Below are positions 24,674 through 33,084 of a stretch of 38,533 bases of DNA, piece after piece; positions within the stretch are counted from its first letter, which is position 1; each line of letters opens with the position of its first letter. The position numbers and the translations under genes are program-made. The stretch covers positions 1 to 38,533 of the forward strand of contig CAIKGD010000029.1 of NCBI GenBank assembly GCA_903826865.1. The letters are read 5' to 3'. The notes under the pieces were generated by a model. It was not told the origin of the DNA. It worked only from the letters and a program-made list of their open reading frames with translations, and made no database searches. This DNA comes from an uncultured Verrucomicrobiota bacterium. Its GTDB lineage: Bacteria; Verrucomicrobiota; Kiritimatiellia; Kiritimatiellales; Tichowtungiaceae.

Positions 24674-25629
24674 GAGTTACGCAGTTCAGTCGAAGAGATA
24701 TCCTCGCGAAATTTCGATTCCGGTACCGCTTCAAAAAGCGCTCCGAAGCCGTCCGGCAGATCGAGATTTTCCAATGTCTGGAAACCCCGGCCGCATTGCC
24801 GTCCCGCAACCAGAAAGGAAGTTCCCAAAGTTTGGAACTTTTTCCATTCTTCGGACGAGTAATCCTTGATGATCCGGATGGCCGTGTCGAATCCGACCAC
24901 GAAAGCGGTTTTTTTAAACAGTTCTGCTTTATGAATAAAGCGCGGCGCATGAGTCAGCGCAACCGGAATATCTTTGATAGCGGCGGCGCGGCGCAGGCTG
25001 TCCGCTTCTTCAATCGCGGGTTTGTCCACGTTCGCGCAGGAAAGTTCAAAAATGCCGCACAAGCCGGTCATTTTTTCCGCAACCTTCAGCAGATTCAAAT
25101 GGCCCTGATGAACCGGGTTGAACGAGCCGGGCATCATTAATCCGCGCTCCGCGCCGACAGCCTGTGCAATCAAAACCAGCAGCCAGTCGCTTAAGAGCGC
25201 TTCCTGCTCCGCGCGGGAGGTTTTGGAAAAATAAAGCGCGTAGAGTTTTTCCGCATCGGCCGTTTTGATGCAGATAAAAGCGCGGTCTTCGCCGCGCCGT
25301 TGACGATCCGTCATTAATGCCGCAGTGCAGGAAATTCCAATATCAGGGAAACCCACCCCGCCCTTCGGGCACCCCTCCGACGGAGGGGACTGCTCAAAGG
25401 CCCGCGCTGCCAATTTCCGGGCGGTTTCGGGAGAGACAGATTGTTCCGGCTTTTCACCGAGAAAGCGTTCGAGCGCTTCCGGCGAGTACGGCACATGCGC
25501 TTCAACAACAAAGCGCGATGCGCCGGGTGTGGTGAGCAGTGCATTGAGCGCACCCGATCCGCCGCCGGCAGTAACCAGCACTGCACGGAAGCCTGAGTTG
25601 AGAATGCGCTCTATGCGTTCAGCTTTCAT
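24670..25629 (-). CDS. CinA-like domain fused to NadD-type nucleotidyltransferase
   Basis: The 319-residue protein has two parts. Residues 1 to about 150 resemble the CinA C-terminal (nicotinamide-nucleotide amidase) fold: AVLVTAGGGSGALNALLTTPGASR near the N-terminus and GISCTAALMTDRQRRGEDRAFI further on. Residues about 165-319 form a cytidylyltransferase-like nucleotidyltransferase with GSFNPVHQGHLNLL (HxGH motif) and the closing ISSTELR motif. This suggests NAD or nucleotide metabolism, but the substrate is not proven. The canonical amidase catalytic motif is weak, so the first domain may be inactive. Residues 81-94 (SPPSEGCPKGGVGF) are encoded by half-repeat A2, and family F palindromes occur within the second domain. 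It is coupled to tcdA and preceded by a cyclophilin gene. Confidence 0.85.
   Translation of the reverse strand: MKAERIERILNSGFRAVLVTAGGGSGALNALLTTPGASRFVVEAHVPYSPEALERFLGEKPEQSVSPETARKLAARAFEQSPPSEGCPKGGVGFPDIGISCTAALMTDRQRRGEDRAFICIKTADAEKLYALYFSKTSRAEQEALLSDWLLVLIAQAVGAERGLMMPGSFNPVHQGHLNLLKVAEKMTGLCGIFELSCANVDKPAIEEADSLRRAAAIKDIPVALTHAPRFIHKAELFKKTAFVVGFDTAIRIIKDYSSEEWKKFQTLGTSFLVAGRQCGRGFQTLENLDLPDGFGALFEAVPESKFREDISSTELRNS
24767..24838. repeat. Two family F palindromes inside the nucleotidyltransferase domain
   Basis: TTTTCCAATGTCTGGAAA (24767-24784) and GTTCCCAAAGTTTGGAAC (24821-24838) are near-perfect inverted repeats of the TTCCAA-N3-TTGGAA type. Both are translated, each giving a FQTL tetrapeptide (KKFQTLGTS and GFQTLENLD). 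Two in one domain is unlikely by chance, though part may be native sequence. Confidence 0.45.
25331..25390. repeat. Half copy of repeat A (A2) next to a family F palindrome, inside a gene
   Basis: A degenerate F element (ATTCCAATATCAGGGAA, 25334-25350) abuts AACCCACCCCGCCCTTCGGG and CACCCCTCCGACGGAGGGG (to about 25390), the left half of family A. The reading frame of the CinA-like domain is kept, adding about 14 residues. Confidence 0.75.
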
Positions 25630-25736
25630 AAATTCGACGCACTAAACCCGAAACCCAAAACAAATCCAAATTTCTAAATTCTAATTTTAAAAATTGTTTC
25701 GGAATTCGATATTCGGATTTCGAATTTTCCAAATCG
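25630..25736. repeat. AT-rich intergenic spacer of degenerate simple repeats
   Basis: The 107 nt between the cyclophilin and CinA-like genes is nearly all low-complexity AT-rich sequence with GGAATTCGATATTCGGATTT and TTTCGAATTTTCC units, like the end of batA. No gene or terminator is seen. Confidence 0.5.
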
Positions 25737-26345
25737 TTATTTGACGATTTGGACTGCGGTGATGGTAATCGTTTCGTTTGGCACGTCGCCCGAACCGGTC
25801 GGAACATTCCGGATGGCATCAACCACATCCATGCCTTCGATCACCTTGCCGAAGACGCAGTAGCCCCAGCCCTGCTGGGTCGGCGCTTTGAAGTCGAGGA
25901 AACCGTTGTCGACGACGTTGATGAAAAACTGCGCGCCGGCGCTGTGCGGGTCGGAGGTACGGGCCATGGCGATGGTGCCGCGCAGGTTTTTGAGTCCGTT
26001 ATTGGCTTCGTTCTCGACTTTGTTCAGCGCTTTTTTCTCGGCCATAGTCGCGGTGAGACCGCCGCCTTGAATCATGAAATTGCCGATCACACGATGAAAG
26101 ATGGTGCCGCTGTAGTGGCCGCTTTCAACATATTTCAGGAAGTTCGCAACGGTTTTCGGTGCTTTCGCCGCATCGAGTTCGAGTTTGATATCGCCCTTGG
26201 TGGTTTTCATCAGAATCATTGTTTGAGTTTCCTTTTTTGTTTCCGGTGCCGTTTCAACATTCGCCTTAACCTCATGACGGGAACAGCCGGCCATCAGAAG
26301 CGTTGCTGCAAATATACCGAACAGTGCCTTCAGATTGTTTTTCAT
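25737..26345 (-). CDS. Cyclophilin-type peptidyl-prolyl isomerase, lipoprotein
   Basis: This 202-residue cyclophilin catalyses cis-trans isomerisation of peptidyl-proline bonds. A lipoprotein signal precedes it ([21 protein letters not shown], lipobox LMAGC with Cys21), so it should be lipid-anchored in the periplasm. The domain core is intact: [14 protein letters not shown], then [13 protein letters not shown] and a [13 protein letters not shown] segment. The length of the enzymatic part (about 160 residues) is that of small bacterial PpiA/PpiB forms. I start it at ATG 26345; an upstream in-frame Met (26375) adds ten residues before the signal peptide. Promoters for this gene and divergent purU share about 71 nt. 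Confidence 0.95.
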   Translation of the reverse strand: MKNNLKALFGIFAATLLMAGCSRHEVKANVETAPETKKETQTMILMKTTKGDIKLELDAAKAPKTVANFLKYVESGHYSGTIFHRVIGNFMIQGGGLTATMAEKKALNKVENEANNGLKNLRGTIAMARTSDPHSAGAQFFINVVDNGFLDFKAPTQQGWGYCVFGKVIEGMDVVDAIRNVPTGSGDVPNETITITAVQIVK

Positions 26346-26416
26346 GTGCAAAAACCTATTGGTGTTTGCGTGCAATGTCTATAAAGTTCGTTCTCAATTT
26401 ACGGAGGAACCCGGCT

Positions 26417-27277
26417 GTGAAAAATGAAGCTTCTGCCATTCTGCTGATCTCCTGCCCTGACCGGCAGGGTCTGGTCTGCGCTGTGACCGATTTCCTGATG
26501 CGCCACAATGGCAATATCATTGATCTGGAACAGCACGTGGACACCGAAGAACGGGTCTTTTTTATGCGTCTGGAGTGGGAACTGAACGGCTTTGCCCTGC
26601 CCCGCGATCAGATCAGCGAAAAATTCAGCCTGATTGCGTCACGCTTTGAAATGAAGTACGAGCTGCATTTCTCGGACTACAAACCACGCCTGGCCATCTT
26701 CGTCTCAAAATTCCCGCACTGCATGCTCGACCTGCTGGCGCGCCAAAGCTCCGGCGACCTGAATGCGGAAATTCCGCTGATTATCAGCAACCACACCGAT
26801 CTCGAACCGGCCGCCCGAATGCACGGCATTGATTTCCACTGCATCCCGGTTTCCAAGGACAACAAGGCGGCACAGGAAGCCAAGCAGATGGAACTGATCA
26901 AGCAGTACAACATTGATGTGATTGTGCTGGCGCGCTACATGCAGGTGCTGTCCGACAACTTCTGCCGGAACTACCCGAACCGCATCATCAATATCCACCA
27001 CTCATTCCTGCCTGCCTTTGTCGGCGCAAAGCCGTACCACTCAGCGCATCAGCGCGGCGTTAAAATTGTCGGCGCTACCAGCCATTATGTCACCGGCGAC
27101 CTCGATGAGGGGCCGATCATTGAACAGGAAGTCATGCGCGTTACGCACCGGGACTCTGTTGAAAGCCTGATCCGTAAAGGCCGCGACCTCGAAAAACTGG
27201 TTCTTGCCCGCGCCGTCTGGGCCCATCTGCAAAACAAGGTGCTAGTCTACAAAAACCGCACGGTGGTATTCGGCTGA
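26417..27277 (+). CDS. purU: Formyltetrahydrofolate deformylase
   Basis: PurU hydrolyses 10-formyltetrahydrofolate to formate and tetrahydrofolate, feeding purine synthesis and balancing the C1 pool. The 286-residue protein starts with an ACT domain (ILLISCPDRQGLVCAVTDFL), followed by the formyltransferase-like domain with SNHTDLEP, the catalytic Asn-His-Asp region (IINIHHSFLPAFVGAKPYHSAHQRGVK) and GATSHYVTGDLDEGPIIEQ. The start is GTG 26417, with GGAGGA 8-9 nt before it; an in-frame ATG at 26375 lies before this ribosome-binding site and is less likely. The acyltransferase gene begins 1 nt after the stop. Confidence 0.96.
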   Translation: MKNEASAILLISCPDRQGLVCAVTDFLMRHNGNIIDLEQHVDTEERVFFMRLEWELNGFALPRDQISEKFSLIASRFEMKYELHFSDYKPRLAIFVSKFPHCMLDLLARQSSGDLNAEIPLIISNHTDLEPAARMHGIDFHCIPVSKDNKAAQEAKQMELIKQYNIDVIVLARYMQVLSDNFCRNYPNRIINIHHSFLPAFVGAKPYHSAHQRGVKIVGATSHYVTGDLDEGPIIEQEVMRVTHRDSVESLIRKGRDLEKLVLARAVWAHLQNKVLVYKNRTVVFG

Positions 27278-27278
27278 T

Positions 27279-28241
27279 ATGATAAAAGCGTATAGAATCC
27301 GCCGCCGCCCGTTTGAAACCGCCGCGTTCCGCGCAGGACTGACTGTGATTCCGCAACTCCCGCGCTGCGCCGTACTCTGCCTTGCATGGCTCGGTGGAAA
27401 TATCGGCTTTATCTTCGACCGGCGCGGACGGCGGATCGGCCTGGCCAACCTCGATGTGGCTTTCGGCAATTCAAAAAACGCGGCAGAGAAAAAATCAATC
27501 CTGCGCCGGTCCTTCATCACCTTTACCCGCACGCTGCTCGACGTCATCTGGTTCAGCACCCGTTCCGAAAAACGTCTGACCAAATACGTGGAGCTGGATG
27601 AAAACACCCGGCAGGCCTTCTGCAAAAAAAATCAGATTTGCGTCACGGCACATTTCGGCAACTGGGAAGCGGTCGGACAGATCATGGCGCTCCACGGATT
27701 TCCGTTCCACAGCATCGCTATGCCGGTCAAAAACCCCGAAGTGGACCGCCTGCTGATTGCGCGGCGCGAAGTGACCGGCCAGAAAATTATTCCGCGCGAG
27801 GGTGCCCTGCGCAAACTGCTCGGCGTACTCCGTTCCGGCGGCAAAACCGCTTTCCTGGTGGATCAGAACACCACGGAAGCCGAAGGCGGCATCTGGGTGG
27901 ATTATTTCGGCCTGCCGGTGCCGGTGACACCGGCACCTGCGGCACTGGCGATCAAAACCGCCAGTGAAATTTTTATCGGCTTCTGCGCTCCGCAACGCGG
28001 CGGACGTTACCGGGTTTATGTCGCCGAAACCATTCAACCGCCGGCGGTCGCCGGCGATGAAACCACCCGCGCACTGACCCAGCAGATTCTCTCCGCCATC
28101 GAACGCGAAGTCAGAAAATACCCCGAGCACTGGCTTTGGATGTACAAGCGGTGGAAGTTTATAAAACCGGGCATGGAGTCTTCCGGCTATCCCTTCTACA
28201 CGAACCGGGCGAAAAAACGGATCATAACGGATAATTCGTAA
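27279..28241 (+). CDS. LpxL/HtrB-family lipid A acyltransferase
   Basis: The product is a 320-residue lysophospholipid-acyltransferase-like protein that would add a secondary acyl chain to lipid A (or a related lipid) at the inner membrane. The catalytic HX4E motif is HFGNWE (His125, Glu130); the substrate-binding region includes RREVTGQKIIPREGALRKLL and VDQNTTEAEGGIWVDYFG. The closing PEHWLWMYKRWK is the family signature. An N-terminal membrane segment lies at about 18-46. It starts 1 nt after purU. The last residues (RIITDNS) come from a simple TAACGGATAATTCGTAAC-like repeat, so the true tail may differ. Confidence 0.92.
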   Translation: MIKAYRIRRRPFETAAFRAGLTVIPQLPRCAVLCLAWLGGNIGFIFDRRGRRIGLANLDVAFGNSKNAAEKKSILRRSFITFTRTLLDVIWFSTRSEKRLTKYVELDENTRQAFCKKNQICVTAHFGNWEAVGQIMALHGFPFHSIAMPVKNPEVDRLLIARREVTGQKIIPREGALRKLLGVLRSGGKTAFLVDQNTTEAEGGIWVDYFGLPVPVTPAPAALAIKTASEIFIGFCAPQRGGRYRVYVAETIQPPAVAGDETTRALTQQILSAIEREVRKYPEHWLWMYKRWKFIKPGMESSGYPFYTNRAKKRIITDNS

Positions 28242-28279
28242 CCCGTAACAATTACGCCGCACACTTGCGTTATGACTCC

Positions 28280-29527
28280 CTACAACCGCGTACCGGATGG
28301 AATAACGGTGCCTTTGGGAATGACGATGACGCCGTCGCGGACAACATAGTGTGCTGTCTGTTCGCCGTCCTGTTTGCCGTCGGGCGAGATGTAGACGCTG
28401 TCGCCGATGCGCACGTTTTTATCAATGATGGCATTTTTGATGTAGCAGTCGCGGCCGATGCCGAGCCGGATATGATCGTTGCTGACACCTGCCTTTTCGT
28501 GTTCAAAGAAATCCGCGCCCATGATCACGGAATGCTCAATCACCGTGCCCTCACCGATCACGGCGCGCAGGCCGACAACCGAATGCAGAATCCGGTGGCC
28601 GGAAATGATGCAGCCTTCAGCCAGCAGACAGCGGTTCAGGTCGCAGCAGTTGATTTTGGAAGGCGGCAGATAGCGCATGTGCGTGTAGATCGGCGCGGCG
28701 GTATCATAAAAAGTGAATTCCGGCACCAGATCGGTCAGCTCCAGATTGGCATCATGAAACATGCCGATGGTTCCGATGTCTTTCCAGTAGCCTTCAAAGA
28801 TGTGGCTGTAGACGTTGCAGTCATGGATCGCCGCCGGAATAATATGTTTTCCGAAGTCCGGATGGTCGTTGCCGCACAGCAGGTCGGACAGCACACCGGC
28901 GTTGAAAATATAAATCCCCATGCTGGCAAGGTAGCGTTCATCTTTATACATCGGGGCGCGCAGTTCATTGAGCCGCGGGGTGTCGCCCGGTTTTTCAACA
29001 AATTCAACGATCTTGTTTTTCCCGTCCACATGCATGATGCCCAGCGACCCCGCCTCGCGGCGCGGCACCGGCTTGGTGCAGATGGTCACATCCGCCTTGC
29101 GCTCCATGTGCTCTTTGATCACCTGGGAAAAATCCATGCGGTAAAGTTGGTCGCCGGAAAGAATGACGACAAAGTCCGGATCGCCGTGCATGAAATGTCT
29201 CATTGACTGACGGACGGCGTCGGCCGTGCCCTGAAACCAGATGCTGGAGGTCGGTGTCTGCTCGGCCGCCAGCATACGCACAAAGCCCGGCGAAAACTGG
29301 TCGAAGATATAGGTGGACTGAATGTGGCGATGCAGTGAAACGCTGTTGAACTGGGTAAGCAGATAAATCGAGCGGATGCCGCTGTTAATACAGTTGCTGA
29401 TGGGAATATCCACCAGGCGGTATTTTCCGGCAATCGGAACGGCGGGCTTGGCCCGGTCCTGAGTAAGAGGTTGAAGACGTGTACCGGCTCCGCCGCCCAG
29501 AATCAGTCCGACTGTTTTAATGCTCAT
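28280..29527 (-). CDS. glgC: Glucose-1-phosphate adenylyltransferase
   Basis: GlgC makes ADP-glucose for glycogen synthesis. The 415-residue length is typical. The nucleotide-binding motif GGGAGTRL (11-18) and KPAVPIAGKYRLVDI follow the start; then come the GTADAVRQ motif, the IMHVD segment and a C-terminal left-handed beta-helix with hexapeptide repeats (YIKNAIIDKNVRIGDSVYIS). I choose ATG 29527 (MSIKTVGLIL), which has AGGAAGG 8 nt upstream, over the Met six codons earlier. No other glycogen genes are in the window. It converges on the acyltransferase gene. Confidence 0.96.
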   Translation of the reverse strand: MSIKTVGLILGGGAGTRLQPLTQDRAKPAVPIAGKYRLVDIPISNCINSGIRSIYLLTQFNSVSLHRHIQSTYIFDQFSPGFVRMLAAEQTPTSSIWFQGTADAVRQSMRHFMHGDPDFVVILSGDQLYRMDFSQVIKEHMERKADVTICTKPVPRREAGSLGIMHVDGKNKIVEFVEKPGDTPRLNELRAPMYKDERYLASMGIYIFNAGVLSDLLCGNDHPDFGKHIIPAAIHDCNVYSHIFEGYWKDIGTIGMFHDANLELTDLVPEFTFYDTAAPIYTHMRYLPPSKINCCDLNRCLLAEGCIISGHRILHSVVGLRAVIGEGTVIEHSVIMGADFFEHEKAGVSNDHIRLGIGRDCYIKNAIIDKNVRIGDSVYISPDGKQDGEQTAHYVVRDGVIVIPKGTVIPSGTRL

Positions 29528-29613
29528 ACCGCGTTCCTTCCTCAAAACAATGAATAGCCTCTTTATAGACGTTACGTCCGCGCCTCTGCCAGAAAAAAAT
29601 CCGAACGCAACAG

Positions 29614-31599
29614 TTATTCTTCAATCTCAACCGGACATTCCGGCAGTGCCCGCAGAAAAAGCCGCCCGTACCACTTGCCGGTCACGCGCGGATCAAGAAT
29701 CACTATCGTGCCTTCATCGCTGGCGGTGCGGATCAGCCGTCCCGTTCCCTGCCGGAACTTCAGCACCGCTGATGGCAGCGAATAATCGCGGAACGCATCG
29801 CCGCCGCGCGCCTTGATTTCCTCCAGCCGCGCCTGCACCAGCGGATGATCCGGCACGGCAAACGGCAGGCGGACGATAATCACACTGCTCAGCGCGTCGC
29901 CGCGCACATCCACACCCATCCAGAAACGATCCAGCCCGAACAGTACCGCCGAGCCGTGCTCGCGGAACCGCTTCAGCATCGCATGCGGCGGAAGGCCGGT
30001 CCCCTGTACCAGCAGATCGAATTCCATCGCTTCGAGCGGTTCTTTCAGCCGTTCCGCGACACGGCGCATAAAGCCCGCGTTGGTGAAAAGTACAAACGCC
30101 CGTCCGCGGCTCTGCGCAATAAAACGCGGCAGAACAGTGATCACCGCCTCTTCAAACGCCTGCTCGTCCGACGGATCAGGCATGCCGGACGGAATTTTAA
30201 CGCGCATCTGGCGGCCGTAGTCGAACGGAGAACCGACCTGCAGTTCGTCGCAGTGTTCCGCGCCGATGCGCCCTCGGAACCAGCTCAGGTCGTCGCCGAC
30301 CGCCAGCGTCGCGCTGGTCATCACCACACACGGAACTTCGTCGAACAGCATTCCCTTCAGCAGTTGCGCCACATCCACCGGCGCGGAATAAAGAACCGGC
30401 TGTTTATGGGTGCGCCCTTCCAGCTCGACCCAGTAGACATGGCCTGCCGCACTCTGTTTGAGAAAGGTCGTCAGCATCTCGCCGAAAAGTTTTCCTTTCA
30501 TCCGCGCTGACTGAAGCTCCGCCTTGAGGCTTTCATCCTCCAGATCGCGGATGATATTGCCGAGATGCGCATCGAGTTCCGCCAGCCGGTCCGGCAGACC
30601 GGTTTCGATTTCCGGCGGCTCGCGCAGCCGTACCGACTGGTTGGTTTCCGACAGTTTGCAGTGCTTGTGTATCGTCTTGAAAAAGCGTTCGCTTTCGTCC
30701 CAGATGCGGTTCGTCAGATCGGCGCCCTTCCCGTCGCGCAGCACCGCGAAAAGTCCTTTACGGTTATCCTGAGTAAACAGCCGCCGCAGCCAGTGCTCCA
30801 TCGCGTAACGCGAAAGGCGGATGCCCAGATGCTCCGACGCGACATTTTCCATCTGGTGCGCTTCGTCGAAAACCACCATGCCGTAGTCCGGCAGAAACGC
30901 GCCGCCCTCCGAGCGCACCGCCAGCTCGGAAAAAAACAGATGATGATTCACCACCAGCAGATTCGCCTCGTGCAGTCCGGCGCGCGCCTTCATCGCAAAA
31001 CAGTGTTCGTAGTCGGCGCATTTCTTCCCGAGGCAGTTGCCGTGCTCCACGCAGACCGCGCTCCAGACTTCCGGTGAAGGCTGCGGCTCCAGTTCCTGAC
31101 GGCTTCCATCCGACGTACGATCCGCCCAGGCGCGGATCCTCTCCAGCTCAACCTCTTTCGACGTATCAAACAGGTCGCCGCCCATCTGCCGGGCGCGCGC
31201 CAGACGCCGCAGACAGAGATAGTTTGAGCGGCCTTTGACCAGCCGCGCCTTGAAATCAAGGCCCGTCGCCTGCTGCAGGAAGGGAATATCCTTCTCCATC
31301 AGCTGTTCCTGAAGCGTAATCGTATAGGTGGCAACCACCGCACGAACATTCTGCGCCAGCGCATTCAGGATGAGCGGTACGAGATATGCAAAGCTTTTGC
31401 CGACGCCGGTACCGGCCTCGACCGCAAGATGGCACGAATTGGCACAGGCTTCAGCGACCGCACGCGCCATCTGCTGCTGCTGCGGACGGATTTCAAAAGG
31501 AAACTCGTTGCCTACATGCGCTTCTTCGAGCGCGCCGCCGGACGCAAAAAAGCGCTCGGTCGCCAGCAGGGTTTCGGGATGTTCAACAGGACGGATCAT
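29614..31599 (-). CDS. dinG: DinG-type ATP-dependent helicase with iron-sulfur cluster
   Basis: The product is a 661-residue superfamily 2 helicase of the XPD/DinG type, unwinding DNA 5' to 3' and acting on R-loops, D-loops and forked DNA. Walker A is AGTGVGKS (62-69), the DEAH box is VVFDEAHQMEN, and the C-terminal helicase motifs FVLFTNAGFM and RQGTGRLIRT are present. Four cysteines for a 4Fe-4S cluster are seen, in YLCLRR and in CVEHGNCLGKKCADYEHC. No exonuclease domain is attached. A short gap separates it from glgC. The name dinG is used loosely; YoaA-like function is equally possible. Confidence 0.93.
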   Translation of the reverse strand: MIRPVEHPETLLATERFFASGGALEEAHVGNEFPFEIRPQQQQMARAVAEACANSCHLAVEAGTGVGKSFAYLVPLILNALAQNVRAVVATYTITLQEQLMEKDIPFLQQATGLDFKARLVKGRSNYLCLRRLARARQMGGDLFDTSKEVELERIRAWADRTSDGSRQELEPQPSPEVWSAVCVEHGNCLGKKCADYEHCFAMKARAGLHEANLLVVNHHLFFSELAVRSEGGAFLPDYGMVVFDEAHQMENVASEHLGIRLSRYAMEHWLRRLFTQDNRKGLFAVLRDGKGADLTNRIWDESERFFKTIHKHCKLSETNQSVRLREPPEIETGLPDRLAELDAHLGNIIRDLEDESLKAELQSARMKGKLFGEMLTTFLKQSAAGHVYWVELEGRTHKQPVLYSAPVDVAQLLKGMLFDEVPCVVMTSATLAVGDDLSWFRGRIGAEHCDELQVGSPFDYGRQMRVKIPSGMPDPSDEQAFEEAVITVLPRFIAQSRGRAFVLFTNAGFMRRVAERLKEPLEAMEFDLLVQGTGLPPHAMLKRFREHGSAVLFGLDRFWMGVDVRGDALSSVIIVRLPFAVPDHPLVQARLEEIKARGGDAFRDYSLPSAVLKFRQGTGRLIRTASDEGTIVILDPRVTGKWYGRLFLRALPECPVEIEE

Positions 31600-31811
31600 C
31601 GGGAGAAGAGCCTACTGGAAACTCCGTCGTGAAAGAACGCCAATCGCCGCGAATTTTGTAATTCCAGTCATCCGGCGACATTCCAAAGGTATGGCGCGGT
31701 CGCCGAACGCGCCGCCAGTCCAGAAAGCGGACGGCTCGGCGATCCGTCCCTACCCAATCGAATAAATACCAATCCCATACGGAACTGGTATTACTCGTTA
31801 CGAATTTACTA
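31600..31811. other. Gene-free stretch upstream of dinG with repeat B3 and AT-rich spacer
   Basis: The 212 nt between the dinG start and the end of the NicO-type gene carry repeat B3 (31688-31755) and an AT-rich spacer (ACTCGTTACGAATTTACTA, near 31792-31810). I see no gene. The dinG promoter must lie in the first part. Confidence 0.6.
31688..31755. repeat. Repeat family B, copy B3
   Basis: This 68-nt copy begins GGTATGGCGCGG and ends CGATCCGTCCCTACCC. It matches B1 and B2 at both ends and has a 13-nt insertion in the middle (near CAGTCCAGAAAG). It is intergenic, upstream of dinG. Confidence 0.85.
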
Positions 31812-32522
31812 TCAGAGGCCGAGGAACTGGATGGCGAGGCCGGAAAGGCCGATTGCGCCGCCAGCCAGTGCATGTGTCCAGCGTTCGAGTTTTCCGAGGC
31901 GGGCAAAGCTGATTCCCCACGAAGCGGCCATGACAATACTCAGCATCGTGCCGATGGTCACCACACTGAACACCGTCGCCACCAGCACCGTGCCGGAAAG
32001 ACTGTGCCGCGCCGCCGGATACATCAGCAGCGGAATGAGCGGCTCGCACGGGCCGAGCACAAAGATGGTAAACAGAATCCAGGGCGTAATGTTGGCTTTC
32101 GGAGCCGGTTCGTGCGTGTGGAAATGTTCACCGTCATGGCTGTGCGAGTGAGCCGGTTCACAGCGCTCTTTCAGATGAAGATGGGTATGCGGACGGTTGC
32201 GGATGCCGCGATGAAGCCCCCACGCCGCGTAGGCGAACCCGAAGCCGATCAGCCCCCACGCCGCGAGATTGCCGCGAAAAGCTTCGAACGCTTCGAGCTT
32301 CATGACGGCCACGCCGAAGGCAATACCGATCAAACCGAGCACCACCGAACTGAGTACATGACCCAGCCCGCAAAACAGAGTGATCCACGCCGTTTTAGCC
32401 GGACTCCATTTCCGGGCGCGGTTCATGACGATAAACGGCAGATAGTGATCCGGCCCGAGCAGTGTATGCACAAAACCAAGCGTCGCGGCGGTCCAGCAGA
32501 GAATGGCTACATCCATATTCAT
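31812..32522 (-). CDS. NicO/UreH-type membrane permease with His-rich loop (likely nickel or cobalt)
   Basis: This 236-residue membrane protein has about six membrane segments. The first holds the HTLLGPDHYLPF motif (His19, His26), and the GLGHVLSS motif (His55) follows, as in the NicO/RcnA and UreH-like transport families. A cytoplasmic or periplasmic loop at 112-137 contains nine histidines (e.g. HSHSHDGEHFHTH), typical of nickel or cobalt transporters. It could be for uptake or efflux. A degenerate NikR-type operator lies 23 nt upstream of the start (32546-32572), which supports nickel-dependent control and, by analogy with repressed uptake genes, uptake. ATG 32522 is followed by a second Met two codons later; the ribosome-binding site is weak. 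Confidence 0.8.
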   Translation of the reverse strand: MNMDVAILCWTAATLGFVHTLLGPDHYLPFIVMNRARKWSPAKTAWITLFCGLGHVLSSVVLGLIGIAFGVAVMKLEAFEAFRGNLAAWGLIGFGFAYAAWGLHRGIRNRPHTHLHLKERCEPAHSHSHDGEHFHTHEPAPKANITPWILFTIFVLGPCEPLIPLLMYPAARHSLSGTVLVATVFSVVTIGTMLSIVMAASWGISFARLGKLERWTHALAGGAIGLSGLAIQFLGL

Positions 32523-32545
32523 AAAGGCGTATCGTTCCTAAGGGT

Positions 32546-32572
32546 TTATTACGATTGGAAGAAACGTAACAC
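32546..32572. promoter_or_regulatory. Degenerate NikR-type operator upstream of the NicO-type gene
   Basis: On the + strand it reads TTATTAC, 13 nt, GTAACAC. The right half is identical to that of the perfect site at 35039-35045; the left half matches the expected GTGTTAC at 5 of 7 positions. It lies 23 nt upstream of the permease start, overlapping the likely promoter. Confidence 0.6.
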
Positions 32573-32607
32573 CGGCAGAGAAAGGAGTCCATCCCGAAAA
32601 CAAACTA

Positions 32608-32697
32608 AACCCACCCCGCCGTTCCGGCACCCCTCCGCCGGAGGGGAATTTAAAAGCTCCCCTCCTTCGGAGGGGTGGCCAAAGGCCGGGGTGGGTT
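32608..32697. repeat. Repeat family A, full copy A3 (intergenic)
   Basis: This 90-nt palindromic element has AACCCACCCCG at one end and CGGGGTGGGTT at the other, in inverted orientation relative to A1. Each half contains a CCCCTCC/GGAGGGG hairpin. It lies upstream of the NicO-type gene and its operator. Confidence 0.85.
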
Positions 32698-33084
32698 ACA
32701 GCGTTTGGATTATGATACGCGCTAACCTGCCTTGCGAACTGGAAAACCGCTGGGGCATATAAACCACTTACACCTTGACCGTCTACCGGCTCCCCTTACA
32801 ATCCTGCTCGTTGGATCGCTTTATGAAAATGTATTAGCGCGTAGTTGAAGTTCAATAAAACTTGTAGAGAAAGAGAAAATTATGAAGAAAATAATCAGCT
32901 AACCAGCGAGTATACACTACTTGGACAACGCCCGTTTTTGAAAGCAGAGTCTATTTCCCAAGCGGGTCACTTGAAACGTTCGATCATTCAACGCACAAAT
33001 AAATTATAATTTGCGGCCGGTACTGTGGAATGTTTTCACGATGACGTTTCATAGAAGCAAGTCGCATAAAAAGGAGTAATTGGA
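32698..33084. other. Gene-free stretch before lipoprotein gene
   Basis: These 387 nt are AT-rich like the downstream lipoprotein gene and contain only short, unconvincing open frames. AAAAAGGAG at 33067-33075 is the ribosome-binding site of the next gene. I see no RNA gene or clear terminator. Confidence 0.5.
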
